NCBI RefSeq assembly: GCF_000003815.2
Contig: NC_049980.1
Span: 16,887,613 to 16,951,612, forward strand
DNA from: Branchiostoma floridae
Taxonomy: Eukaryota > Chordata > Leptocardii > Amphioxiformes > Branchiostomatidae
Direction: 5' to 3'
DNA: 64,000 bases
In this document: one piece after another, positions 1 to 46,734 of the stretch
How positions within the stretch are numbered: the stretch's first letter is position 1
Layout of the letters: each line of letters begins with the position of its first letter
The notes under the pieces: generated by a model
Seen by the model: the letters and a program-made list of their open reading frames with translations, nothing else
Database searches by the model: none
Told to the model about the DNA's origin: nothing
Translations under genes and position numbers: made by a program

Positions 1-36115
<36,115 letters not shown>

Positions 36116-36420
36116 CTCTGGTCCTGGAGCCTGTCTCCTTCTCCTCAACCCCGCCCGCGGCACTCAAACCCGGAAGCTAACGGTCCGCACGGAACCCCCG
36201 CGTGGATTCTGCGCGCCAACCGAAGATTACCGAATGTACACGAAGCTAAAACCTACAGTGGGTCTACCAATTGAAGTCTAGTTCATCAACTAACACACGA
36301 TGTGTTCAAACATGGCGATGATGGCTGTGTGTGTGGCTCGGTGTGTATTCAATAATCGATGCAAATAAGCTTGCGATGATCCCACTTCCGCCTTCTGAGT
36401 AATGACGAGATGACTACTGC
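36116..36420 (-). promoter_or_regulatory. Probable promoter / 5' UTR of the FRMD gene
   Basis: A GC- and CpG-rich stretch directly upstream of the start codon, contrasting with AT-rich flanks. No TATA box is evident. The transcription start cannot be fixed. Confidence 0.4.
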
Positions 36421-36705
36421 ACTTCATGCAAAAACAGATAGGGGCCGCCGTTGTACAGTGAGAAGCCGTTTGTCCGCATATTCCGTGCAATTATTCGGGT
36501 GGTGCAACAAAGCGTTATCCAGATGCACCGCACCTTCACGGAATTTGGGGATTCCATGCAATTCATAGAAGTGTCCGGTAATCCATTGTGCAATTAACTG
36601 ACTTCTACTGTATATGAGACTTGAGACTTGGAAAAAAATACATGGCACGAGAATTGATGTCTGCTTTTGAGAAAGATAAATACCACCTGGCCATTAGTCT
36701 ATATG

Positions 36706-36833
36706 GCAGGCTGTTCTTCNNNNNNNNNNNNNNNNNNNNNNNNNNNNNNNNNNNNNNNNNNNNNNNNNNNNNNNNNNNNNNNNNNNNNNNNNNNNNNNNN
36801 NNNNNNNNNNNNNNNNNNNAGCCTGCCATATAG
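36706..36833. repeat. Assembly gap flanked by a 14-bp perfect inverted repeat
   Basis: CTATATGGCAGGCT lies just left of the 100-N gap (36720-36819) and AGCCTGCCATATAG begins at the first base right of it. The hidden sequence is therefore probably a palindrome or the loop of an inverted-repeat element. Confidence 0.75.
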
Positions 36834-36898
36834 CCATTTCGGAAACCATATGATTGTAACAATCTCTCAAGATTTGATATTCAAGCAGATTTACCAGC

Positions 36899-36992
36899 GG
36901 CATAAGTCAGTATCAAAAGGACCAAAGCAATACCCAACTTTACCCGGTGACCAGTTGGATATAACTTTAGCCGTTTGATACTGTCTTATGCC
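36899..36992. repeat. Stem-loop with 18 of 19 pairs
   Basis: Arms GGCATAAGTCAGTATCAAA (36899-36917) and TTTGATACTGTCTTATGCC (36974-36992) enclose a 56-base loop. Next to the inverted repeat at the gap it may be part of one larger fold-back element; a hairpin RNA is less likely given the long loop. Confidence 0.7.
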
Positions 36993-37071
36993 AACGTTAG
37001 ATCTTCTTATAGATTAGACCACACTATCTTCATCCAGAAAGACAAACTAACTGTTTCAGCGAAGCAAGTGT

Positions 37072-37077
37072 TTTATT
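37072..37077 (-). promoter_or_regulatory. Candidate polyadenylation signal of cyclophilin A
   Basis: AATAAA on the minus strand, about 425 bases after the stop codon. It is the only canonical hexamer I noticed in the 3' flank. Confidence 0.45.
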
Positions 37078-37500
37078 AGTAAGAACGGTCTAGGGTTGAC
37101 TACATTATTACGTTACACAATACACCATAAGCTTAGTCGATGTCCATACTCACAAGTTGTTCTAGATCTCTTAGGAAAATTTTATGTCTTCTCTGAATAC
37201 GAAACAATTGAACAAGTATCCTTAGCAGAAACGACTAGTCAGCGTACCTAATTTATGGTCAGTAAGTCAAGGCATATGCTTTTGTATATGAAAGTATCAA
37301 TGATAGTATGCCAGTGGAACAAATATCTAGTATTCGTATCTTGGCTACCTATATGAAAATGAAGACTATGCATGTGTGTCTTAAACGTAAAAAGAAGCAT
37401 GTAGCATTGAAAAAGGTTCTATCCCGAAGATTTGTTACTGACATGTTGAACATCATAGCATGCTCATGCAAGCCGGACATGGATACGTGCGCTTTATGCC

Positions 37501-38987
37501 TTATTTGTCGGACTTGTCTGACTTCTTAGCACCCTCCGTGTTCGACTTGGGCTTCAGCTCGTACGGCGAAGTGTGCTGCACGCCGCAGTCCTTAATCAGA
37601 ACAGGCTTCTTGGGACGCCCGAAGTCGTCCACATCGACCTCTCCAATCTTCTCAACGATGTCCTGTGAAAAGGGATGCAATCAACAAATGAAAATACAGG
37701 AATATGTCCATATATACGACCGGTGCAGGAGAGAAACATATATTCTGGTAGAAAAGTTCGAATGAGAATTATGTAGTGTCCAACTCACCATGCCCTCTAT
37801 AATCTTCCCAAAGGCGACATGCCTCTTGTCCAGGAACCGTGCGGGCTGCAGAGTGATGAAGAACTGTGAGTTGTTGCTGTCCGGCCCGGCGTTCGCCATG
37901 CTGACCCACCCCTTGTCATCATGACTCAGGTCGAACGTCTCGTCAGCGAAATCCGCACCGTAGATGCTCTTTCCTGGAGTGGAGGTAGATTTAACAGTGT
38001 TGAAAATACTGTTTGTAAAGTAGTAACTGAATAATCTGTGCAGGTTTTATTAAACTAGGTTACTAGAAACTGGTAAAGAATTTGTTACTGCATTTCGCGC
38101 TTCCTAGACATAGAGACACAAGCAAGTGTTTGCACCCACCTCCAGTACCGTCCCCAACAGTGATGTCGCCACCCTGGATCACGTGATCTTGTACGACACG
38201 GTGAATGTAGGTGTTCTTGTAGCCAAATTTGGGCTGCGCAAAAACAAAGGAGATAAATCATTCGACGACCAATAGCTAGTGGAAGGGACAGGATCTAATA
38301 CTAGTCTAGTATCTCAGGCTTGTAATCTTGACCCGTCGTCTTGCTGGATAAAAGTGTTCAGCAATGCCTATAAGCACGAATATAGGAAATGATTAACCAT
38401 ACCACAACGATGCTAATATAAAATGATGGGTTGAAATATTTCGAGGAAGACGCCTCTTGAGACTTACGTCCATTCTGTAGTTTCCCCTTGCCAGAGCTGC
38501 GAAATTCGCCACTGTGATTGGCGCCATCTCTCCGAATAGCCCGACGACAAATCTTCCGATTGGTTCATCGTCGACCTCCACGTCGAACCAGGCCTTCTTG
38601 GTGACCAAAAGCTTTGGTACTTCCTCCTCTTCGTTATCCTATAGTGACGGCAAGTCGCAATGAAACGCGGTAGTACGAATAAGGCGTTTCAAATTGCAAA
38701 TGGGTATGAAATATTTCTAAATGCAAATGGTATAAAGTACGTACAGTCTGTTCTGTGGCAGCTGTTGCTAAAACCCTGGAGCGGAAACATTCGTGCATTC
38801 ATGAAGTCTTCCCCGGAAATTTAAGATACACAAGAACACAGATTAGTCCTGATATCATAAAGCTCCTTACCTTATCCTTCTTATCTTTGTCGTCCTTCTT
38901 GCCCTTATCATCAGAAGCAGCGACGGCGTGTGTCACAAGGCATAGTCCTAGGACCACTGCTAACGTCAGTTCAAACAGCTTAGCCAT
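37501..38987 (-). CDS. Secreted/ER cyclophilin-type peptidyl-prolyl isomerase A (242 aa)
   Basis: Cyclophilins catalyse cis-trans isomerisation of Xaa-Pro bonds; a signal peptide ([20 protein letters not shown]) places this one in the secretory pathway. Exons: 38987-38871, 38638-38468, 38233-38140, 37973-37789, 37662-37501, all phase-consistent. After the signal comes an Asp/Lys then Glu linker, and the cyclophilin domain from about residue 52 ([20 protein letters not shown]). Catalytic Arg55 of human CypA corresponds to R108 (IHRVV), Gln63 to Q116, Phe113 to F166 and His126 to H179. Two active-site positions differ: CypA Phe60 is His113 here, and the cyclosporin-contacting Trp121 is Phe174 (ARFLDKRH). 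No KDEL is present; the tail is Lys/Ser/Asp-rich (KKSDKSDK). Closest in layout to PPIB/PPIC. A paralogue lies 5 kb away on the same strand. Confidence 0.95.
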
Positions 38988-39661
38988 TGCAAATTCTATA
39001 TTCGGGAAAAGAATATGCGATTAGCAACTGAGATCCCTGATCGTGTGTGTGTGCTTTCACAATTTTCGTATGTAAATGCGACAACAATTAAAGACCACTT
39101 GTCGATTTGCAATAGTTACACACGACACGTGGACACTACATATGCAGCATATGAAAACAATAAAATCAGAAAAAGTTATCGATCGTTTTTTACTCTACAG
39201 AACACGTGGCTCGCCACGAATGCATGTACATCCAGTGGATGAGGGTATATGGTTTTATGGGAGAGCACGCAACTAAACTCGTTTTCGTCTACAACTTTGT
39301 ATTACTCCCTGGACATGTTGTCCAATGGAGTTCAGACAAAAGCCACATCCCATTATTCCCGTACATCCTGAGGGTATATCTAGTTCAGAAAACTCTTCTA
39401 AGACGTTTTGGTATATATAACTAGGTGTACTAAATTTTATGTTAACTTCCAATGATTTCTAAACCATCTTCTTTGTAATCAGAGCTATTTTCCTAGCTGT
39501 CACATCTTCATATTTTTCTTCATTTCGCTTAAAAAACATAACGACGAGTCAAAGGTTAATTGGGTTGTCAGTGACTGAGACGTCTCGGATTCATTAAACG
39601 GGTAAGAATCACTTACATGTACAAGTAGAAAGGACAATGATATAGAAAAAGGTACTCACCA

Positions 39662-39735
39662 AATATCTAGCGAATCCGACAGGATGGAGTAGAGTAAATT
39701 CGGACCGGTGGTTGTCGGTTCAGAGGTGGATGTGT
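39662..39735 (-). other. Probable non-coding first exon of cyclophilin A
   Basis: A strong donor (ATTTG|GTGAGTACC on the minus strand) lies at 39661-39662, and an acceptor CCGAATATAG lies about 10 bases before the start codon at 38987. Together they suggest a spliced 5' UTR. The upstream limit is a guess. Confidence 0.45.
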
Positions 39736-41308
39736 AGAAGTTGCAACGTGTATCGTTATCAGCTGTCTTAATAAGGGGTAGTCCTGGCAATTCCACCAAT
39801 CAGGGGACAGCAAGCTGTCGGTGTGTATCTCATCCAGTACGTGTCAAGAATGGGCGCCATGAGGGGAGCGCTTATGCGGAACTCCGACGTGGAACCATAT
39901 GGAACCGTACACGTGGGATTTCAGAATGTTTCTGGTCATTATCCACGTTTAGAAACTGACAAAGACATACAAGACAGCTGTTTTCAAAAAATTACCAATC
40001 AAACTTGCGGCATTGCTTTGTACCACCAGGTGTGTGTGCTTCTGCCCACAGTTACAGAAAACGCTTCACCAACATACTTGTATAGTCTGATGATACTACC
40101 CTGTAAGACGACGCTCATACGACCCACTTCACATTCATGTTTCGTGTACTATGTTTCATGTATATGTAGTAAGTGTACACCTTACTGTGAAGTTTCTACC
40201 TGTTAAGGCTATATCCTGTGCAACATTTTCTACAATATTTTCAAATTAAGTAACAATTGAGCAACCCTACTTTTATTTTACACAATGATTTGACTTTTTT
40301 ACATATCAAGAGTTCTATTATTAGCTAATTTTCTACGCAATTACTGTAAAACAAAGCGAAAGCCGATTGCACTGCAGTCACATCCGCGATGTAGCTTGGT
40401 CGTGCCCAGCTGACGTCCAATTGGTCTCCTAATCTTGGGTAACAGCTGACACAAGGATCATGTCAAATATCAATATTCTAAAGTCACCGAAATTTCTTTT
40501 CACAAAGTACAGGTAAGTGGCGGATAGCTATAACGCTCAGTAGATTTTATGTTGTGTTACGGTACAGAATATAAGTATAGTTATTGAAGGAGACAAACAT
40601 CTTAGATTTATCTTCGATGACCTGAAATTTTCCTGGTAAACTTCGTTTGGTTTCATATTTCAGAGCTCAGACACGGCTGTCCCGATTGGTCCTTCTTCTT
40701 TCCTGGGGGCATTTCTGAACACTTTTGTTGCCGCCTGGTTAACATGTGTTATAAGTCGCGAGCACCAGGTTAACCGCTTTCTGGACGATACAAGCGGCTA
40801 ACAACGATTGGTTTAGACACAGGGTTACTTGTCATCGAACAAACTATTCAACCAATAAGAGATAACCACGCAAGGAGAAACCTGCGTTTGTTTCTTTCAA
40901 CTGATTTCATATCAAAAGCTAAAAGATGAAATTTCCGTAGAGTGAAAAGTTAACACTTGCTACACTTCTCGCTTGCCATGTTGAAGCTACCGTGGTCAAA
41001 TAATCATAAAGGATGGTTTTATTACGCACGTTTGCATTAAATATTCAATTAGATCTTTTACAATGATGCTGGCCGGGGTGCTATGCCGTTATTTGTTTCA
41101 TTCTTTCGAAGCTAATATCTATTAATCATCATTGAAGGCCAACGCATGGACTCTATCGCTCTGTACGTGTATGTGTTAACCTCCTTGTGTATACCAACCC
41201 TGGACTTTGCTCTTCACGTGACCGACAACGGTTATTTGCTATAGTGAATACGCAGCCATACGTCTGCCTCTGGATACTTAGATCATTACTACCAATGGTA
41301 CATCTGCT
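39736..41308. other. Intergenic region between cyclophilin A and the NHL gene
   Basis: Presumably holds both divergent promoters. A GACGTGG core is at 39886-39892. A 127-codon plus frame at 39823-40206 resembles nothing I know and is Cys-rich only near its end, so it is not called. No repeat is seen. Confidence 0.5.
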
Positions 41309-42142
41309 ATGGAGCCTTCTACTAAGCTATGTGCTAGTCCTATTTCCACAATAGGTACGACCGAAACTGGACAGGTACAGTTCAAAAACCCCGTAGCAAT
41401 TGCAGTTGGAAAGGAGGCAACCCTTTTCGTCGTTGACCAGGGAACTAAAACTGTCCATATGTTCAGCGCAGAGGGTAAAGCTGTGAGTACATTCAGCATA
41501 CCGACAGCTTGGGCACGGGGTGTGGCGGTCAGCCCGACCAGCGGGAATATTCTCATTGTTGAGAACGAGAACCAGTCCGTGATGACGTTTACACCGTCTG
41601 GAGAACTCGTTCACTCGTTCCACAGTGACCACTTCTCTTCATGCTACGGAATCGCAGAGGCAAACGACGGGAGAATTTTAGCTGTCGACTACGCAGAACA
41701 TTGCGTCGCCATGTTTGAATCAGACGGAACGTTCATACGAAATATCGGCAAACGTGGCGATGGGGAAGGCGAATTTTACCGACCGTTTTTCATCGCCATG
41801 ACCAAGTCTGATGGGTTTGTCGTGTCTGACTCGTATAACCACAGACTTCAAACTTTCAACAAAGATGGCCATTTTGAAAGAGCTTTTGGCCAGAGGGGCG
41901 AGACAAATGCAGATTTTGAGCTCCCCTTAGGGGTAGGGGTTGGGGGACGAGGGGAAATCGTTGTGGCAGACAGGGATAACCATAGGTTACAGGTGGTTGA
42001 TACTAACGGAAGTCACGTGACCACGATTGCTAATGATGACGGCAGATTGGATAGTCCCGCCAACATCGCCGTGACGTATGATGGGCATGTTTACGTCATC
42101 AACGGCAAGGATAAGTCGGTTGATAAGTTCAAATACAACTAA
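41309..42142 (+). CDS. Intronless NHL-repeat beta-propeller protein (277 aa)
   Basis: The frame consists almost entirely of six NHL blades. Each has the pattern (N/L)P-(I/V)AV-...-(V/I)(V/A)D-...-(N/H)(R/S)(L/V)...F...G. Clear examples are NPVAIAVGKEATLFVVDQGT, RPFFIAMTKSDGFVVSDSYN then HRLQTFNKDGHF, and LPLGVGVGGRGEIVVADRDN then HRLQVVD. Six blades is the size of a complete propeller, as at the C-terminus of TRIM2/3/71, but no RING, B-box, coiled coil or signal peptide precedes it. NHL propellers bind proteins or structured RNA; the ligand here cannot be told. The single exon suggests retroposition or a lineage-specific family. The start is the first ATG of the frame. Confidence 0.88.
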   Translation: MEPSTKLCASPISTIGTTETGQVQFKNPVAIAVGKEATLFVVDQGTKTVHMFSAEGKAVSTFSIPTAWARGVAVSPTSGNILIVENENQSVMTFTPSGELVHSFHSDHFSSCYGIAEANDGRILAVDYAEHCVAMFESDGTFIRNIGKRGDGEGEFYRPFFIAMTKSDGFVVSDSYNHRLQTFNKDGHFERAFGQRGETNADFELPLGVGVGGRGEIVVADRDNHRLQVVDTNGSHVTTIANDDGRLDSPANIAVTYDGHVYVINGKDKSVDKFKYN

Positions 42143-42895
42143 GATGAACCCAACAACGATGACATTCTTCTATACACTTTATTTCGTCGTTAATAACTTG
42201 CCACTATGGTATACGTACATGTAACATTATGTAGCAACAGATGGAGATAATGTGTTTCGAAAAGCTTATAGAAATGTGAGAGGCAGATACATAACAAAAA
42301 CTTATATATATATGTGTGTATATATATATAACACAACTGCAGCAAAATATATTGATTGCATTTATTGTTGTGATCGTTTAAAAGACCAAGACATTATACG
42401 TTGACAATGAAGCATTTTATTACCAGAAGAAAAATCGATATCACTCATGTTCTGTAGCGTTCTTTTTGTCTAATTTTCCCGGCCTGACATGACTGAAAAT
42501 ACGTTGACAAACATGCTTCTGTACTTAAGCGTCGATTTATGTAGACATTGATGCGGGCTGTATAATAAGTGTGTCACCGTGTGCTAAAATAACTCTGCCC
42601 GCCGTCTACGTCAGTCTGTTGAAATCGGTGGTGATGGTTCTACAATGTGAACCAAGCATTCTGTATTTACTCATAGATCAAGTGCGAGATTTTGTGAAAA
42701 TACAAAGTCACATTTTGTGCCCGGTTAGTTGAAAACCCTTCCCAGCCTTCATACTAAACTGAACCCCCTTCCCCCATTACAATCCTCACTGGTCCACGTC
42801 CTAATTTCGTTTTACATAAATGAAAACAAGTTTGTTGCGAACACATGTAGCGATATAAGAGCTCGAAGAAAACTGAGATCAGAATGTGTTAAAGA
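42143..42895. other. Convergent 3' flanks of the NHL gene and cyclophilin B
   Basis: Contains an AT microsatellite near 42304-42330 and minus-strand AATAAA hexamers at 42361-42366 and 42416-42421 that could end the cyclophilin B transcript. No gene is seen. Confidence 0.5.
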
Positions 42896-44714
42896 TCACG
42901 TAGGTTTAATAAGGTCGGGTTCGATGTCATATATGATGGCCTCCGGCGCGTCCAACACGTAGGGTTGTGTCACGGCATCAGAGGAAGAGTCGGCCACACG
43001 GACTAGCTTGTACGGCAGACCGTTAGAACTGCTCCTCATCTCTCCGATATTCCGGGCGATATCCTGGGGAGGGCGGCAGTAAGGAATCATTACCGTCGTG
43101 AATGGGGAAAATGAATCAAAGCACATACACATGCGCACATGCATGTACAGAGATTTGCCGGTGTGTCTGTCTGTAGGCAGCATATAAATCAAAGGTAATT
43201 ATATATATATATATAACTTTAATATGATTTATGGAAATGAGGACATAATTTGCATTATCAATGACATTTGTAACATTTATAATTCACCCGAAAAGAATTA
43301 AGGTACGAGGTTGTACCAACTTACCATGCCCTTGACGACCTTTCCGAAGACGACATGTTTCTTGTCCAGGAAGCGTGATTTGGTCAGCAGGATGAAGAAC
43401 TCGGAGTTGTTGGAGTCTGGTCCACTGTTGGCCATGGACACCCAGCCTGGCCCGGCGTGACCCAGGCGGAAGTCTCGTCAATGANNNNNNNNNNNNNNNN
43501 NNNNNNNNNNNNNNNNNNNNNNNNNNNNNNNNNNNNNNNNNNNNNNNNNNNNNNNNNNNNNNNNNNNNNNNNNNNNNNNNNNNNCTGTAGGAGGAATGGG
43601 GGCGAGATGTACACGTGTATTAGTTCCAAGCAGAGGTCACGCTCCGGCTTGTTTTGGACATCTTTTAGGCGTTTAGTGTGCATGCCTTTCCATTTTCTTC
43701 AGTTTTTCTTAATAGATACTGGCCTAAGAAAAAAATAAATAAAAGGTCGACAAAACGCCTCAAAAAGTTCAAATCAAGCCAGAGTTCACCCTCTGCTTAG
43801 AGAGTATATTTATATCATTAAAACACAACGATACACTTGTCATACTACAGTACAGTGTAACATCTTTATCCTAGGACCTACTTGTCAGAGTCAACATGCC
43901 AAACAAGACTCACCGCCTGTTCCATCGTAAGACGAGATGTCCCCTCCCTGGATGATGAAGTCCTGCACCACGCGGTGGAAGTACGTTCCGTTGTACCCGA
44001 AGGTAGGCTGGAGGGTAATACAGGGAGATGTAAAATAGATTGATATTGTCACGACTCACGGGGTAGTCTGGTCCCACATAACCACCCCCTCTCCTATAAA
44101 GAAAGTGACGGTGACCATATTAGGTCATAGGTTGGTACTTTTGTTGCAATCACATCACTTATGACTTATGTCGGACCGTCGTCCAAACTATCTTACAAAA
44201 ACGCTTAGGTCAATTCTCTTTTAGTGGAGTACGTACATCATTCCTGACGTTCCCCTGTGCCAGCTTGTGGAAGTTCTCCACAGTTATAGGAACAGTCTCC
44301 CCGAACAGCGCGATCACAATTCTCCCCACAGGCTCGTCATCGATCTGTGGAGGGAGCACAGACACATAAAATGACGGTAAGAAAGCAGACATGAAATGTT
44401 GTGAATCATACTTTTGGTCCACGAAAACATACAGTTACGAAGTATTAGTTTGGTATTTTTGTACCTAAAAGGCAAACCAGAGGAGGGATGACTGTATATG
44501 TTATTCCTGTCACAATAACAGGGTAGCTTTAGGTAGTGGTGATGTAAAAAGCCGGTACCTCTATGTCGAACCACGCCTCTTTGGTCACCAGGAGTGGGTG
44601 GGGCTCGTCATCTCCGTCCAACATGTCTTCCTGTTCATCATCTTTAGAAGATTCTAACAGGACGGCCCGTGTCATAATGAGCAGGACGGCGCCGGCCAAC
44701 AGTAGGGCCTGCAT
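42896..44714 (-). CDS. Secreted/ER cyclophilin-type peptidyl-prolyl isomerase B (interrupted by gap and one-base frameshift)
   Basis: Paralogue of the gene at 37501-38987. Exons: 44714-44559 (signal peptide [20 protein letters not shown], acidic linker, [10 protein letters not shown]), 44344-44237 ([20 protein letters not shown]), 44007-43914 ([17 protein letters not shown], catalytic HR and the FxxQ missing in paralogue A), 43584?-43325 and 43063-42896. The fourth exon starts at a CTACAG acceptor abutting the N run and is read after it as [20 protein letters not shown] then [14 protein letters not shown]. CypA Trp121 is again Phe. The segment just after the gap needs one extra base to join IDET to FRLGHAGPG, which looks like an assembly error. 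An intron splits WFDIE from IDDEP; paralogue A has none there. The C-terminal tail differs and lacks KDEL. Confidence 0.9.
43471..43484 (-). other. Probable one-base deletion next to the gap
   Basis: The minus strand reads GACGAGACTTCCGCCTG. Family homology requires D-E-T followed by F-R-L in one frame, which needs one more base. In the FRLGHAG frame a TGA stands immediately upstream. A contig-end sequencing error is the simplest reading; a pseudogene is possible. Confidence 0.75.
43485..43584. other. Assembly gap (100 N) inside cyclophilin B exon 4
   Basis: A placeholder-size gap. By alignment with paralogue A the missing coding sequence should be only about 30 bases, encoding the GG(K)SIYG-like stretch. 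Confidence 0.9.
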
Positions 44715-45339
44715 CTGGAGTAACATGCACGTTGATGTGAGACACAACCAAACGTACCATGCAACACTAGTCCTGTTTTCACTAGCATTGATGTCAGCTC
44801 TTAAAGTTAATACGCTCTCTCGTTCGCTTGCCAGAAAAAATGCATTAGAGAAAGCGTGCTAAAAGCGGATGATGGTATCCAGGCTATGTTTTCCCGTTCT
44901 CAACAAATATAGATATTGCCGAATCCAGCGAGTGTTACGAGCCTTAAATCATTTCGCTTTTTGTTACACGTCTTCATTAAGTTCACTTTTTTTGTACAAA
45001 GTAAACACTGTGCCTCTGTCATTTGCAACACATTTATCAATCCTCTCTTCAAGGTTAGATATTCTGTCGCTTTTTGATGCTGAAGTTAACGATTCCCAGT
45101 TTCGCCCAAATGTCACTACTAAGGTCAGATCGATTTTCTATGAGTGACAAAACAAAGAATGCAACACACTTTTCTCATTGGAATTTCAATGCTCTCATTG
45201 TACCATTTAGATTAGAAAACAAGCTTCGATCAAGGATCTCTACATACGGAAAGTTCACCTTAGCGAACCTTATCACCTATCAATCATAATCGAATGTTTA
45301 GAGGCGTCAATCTAAAATGAAGAAATAATACCTAACCTT

Positions 45340-45520
45340 GGTTCTGGTGATGACAACTTGCACACAGGTTTTCCTGAAGTCAGTCGGTTGAGAACGTCAG
45401 CCAGCGTGTCCTCCCGTAAGTTTATATCGACCGATGTGTTTAAACACCACGACCAACGGAGCGGGCAGCAGCTGCGCGCGTGTGACGTGGCCGTGCAGCG
45501 GATGTGCCGGTTTATCTTGT
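45340..45520 (-). promoter_or_regulatory. Probable non-coding exon and promoter of cyclophilin B
   Basis: A donor ACCAAG|GTTAGG lies at about 45344, and the first coding exon starts exactly with ATG after TTACTCCAG, so a spliced 5' UTR is expected. The region is CpG-rich. TGACGTGG at 45483-45490 equals the unfolded-protein-response element recognised by XBP1/ATF6, which would suit an ER foldase. This is inference from one short match. Confidence 0.4.
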
Positions 45521-45855
45521 TCGGTGATCTGGCGAGCGCGAGTAATCTTCGTCGGATTATAGATACGGATTTTGAGGCAGCCGGTGCTTCGGTAAACGAA
45601 CCGATCACGCCACGTTTAGGTTTTATCACATTCGTAACTACTTCATTTTGCGTTGCCAAGGGTATAACAGTCCACGGTTGATTTTCGTGAGAGATCTGGA
45701 CCTGATGTACTTTTTGTTCATCATAAAATGTTGAAACCACCGCATTACGGATAGCATTTAAACGACCGCCTATCTACCGTGACCATAGCTTGTCGAGAAC
45801 ACGAGATGTAAAACTGTAATTCCTGCTGCAGTAAGGATCCATCCCTAACATCGTT

Positions 45856-46734
45856 TAGGCCATGTTGATTTGATTATATGGATGACATCCTCCAGGAACT
45901 CCAAAACTGATGCGAGCGAGCGAATAAAAAAAAAGTTTGGCCAAAAAAAAAAAAAAAAAGTTGCCTTCAGTATGAAATCAAAGTGGTCAGGAAGGTTGAA
46001 CATAGGACTAAACACACATAGTATGGCATACCAACAGTTAGGTGTAGGGACCAGTACATCATACGGGTGCAAAACATTTTTTTCTTCTTGGACCAATCCG
46101 AAAAAAAAGACCTGAAAAAAAAACAGAGGAACAGGTTTCGCCAATTACAAAATGGACACACTATGTCGGCAGCCATTTGCCTGATGATTTGGGGTCTAAC
46201 CAGGGGGCCAAGAAGACAACAAGAGCGAAGTCAAGTAGAGTTTATAGTCAATTGCACCAAGTTTCTACAGTCAAAGGTACAGAGACAGTTAGCCTTTATT
46301 ACATGGAGATGGGATTTTAAAATGCAGTGGGAGTCCAATAATCCACCAAACAGATTCCTTTGTAGCAACATTGACCAATTACCATTGTTTTGAGTATTGC
46401 TAGTTCTCAAGTTTCCACAATCAGGTCCAGGTTCATGTCCGGACCTGGAAATGATCCTCTGGACCTGAATGTTCTGTACTGATACCTCCCCCAACCAACA
46501 ATAGATTTTTTTTTCTTTCTGTCCTTTCATATCTTATTCTTTGACTGTAGATTCATTTTGGCATTCTATGGCATTAGTTATCTGCTTTCTGATACTTTTT
46601 TTTCAATCTACGGAATATTTGTGCTGAAATTTGCACAATTTATTGTGTGGTCGAAAACTTCTTTTTTTTTGGAAATGGCCGAAAATTGGTGCGAACGTGG
46701 ATGTCATCCATATAATCAAATCAACGTGGCCTTA
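45856..46734. mobile_element. Family H DNA transposon, long copy (about 880 bp)
   Basis: Left end TAGGCCATGTTGATTTGATT, then ATATGGATGACATCC. The right end inverted reads TAAGGCCACGTTGATTTGAT, then TATATGGATGACATCC, so the terminal inverted repeats exceed 30 bp. The interior has A-rich runs and no transposase. The shorter relative is at 27533-27942. Confidence 0.83.

Noticed and set aside
39823-40206. 127-codon plus-strand frame with clustered Cys near its end
   Set aside because: No recognisable domain, no supporting splice or polyadenylation signals, and it lies in a promoter interval; chance cannot be excluded.
45312-45740. Overlapping 142-codon (minus) and 107-codon (plus) frames
   Set aside because: CpG-rich promoter and leader sequence of cyclophilin B. 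The minus frame would splice out of frame with the signal-peptide ATG, and no homology is recognised.
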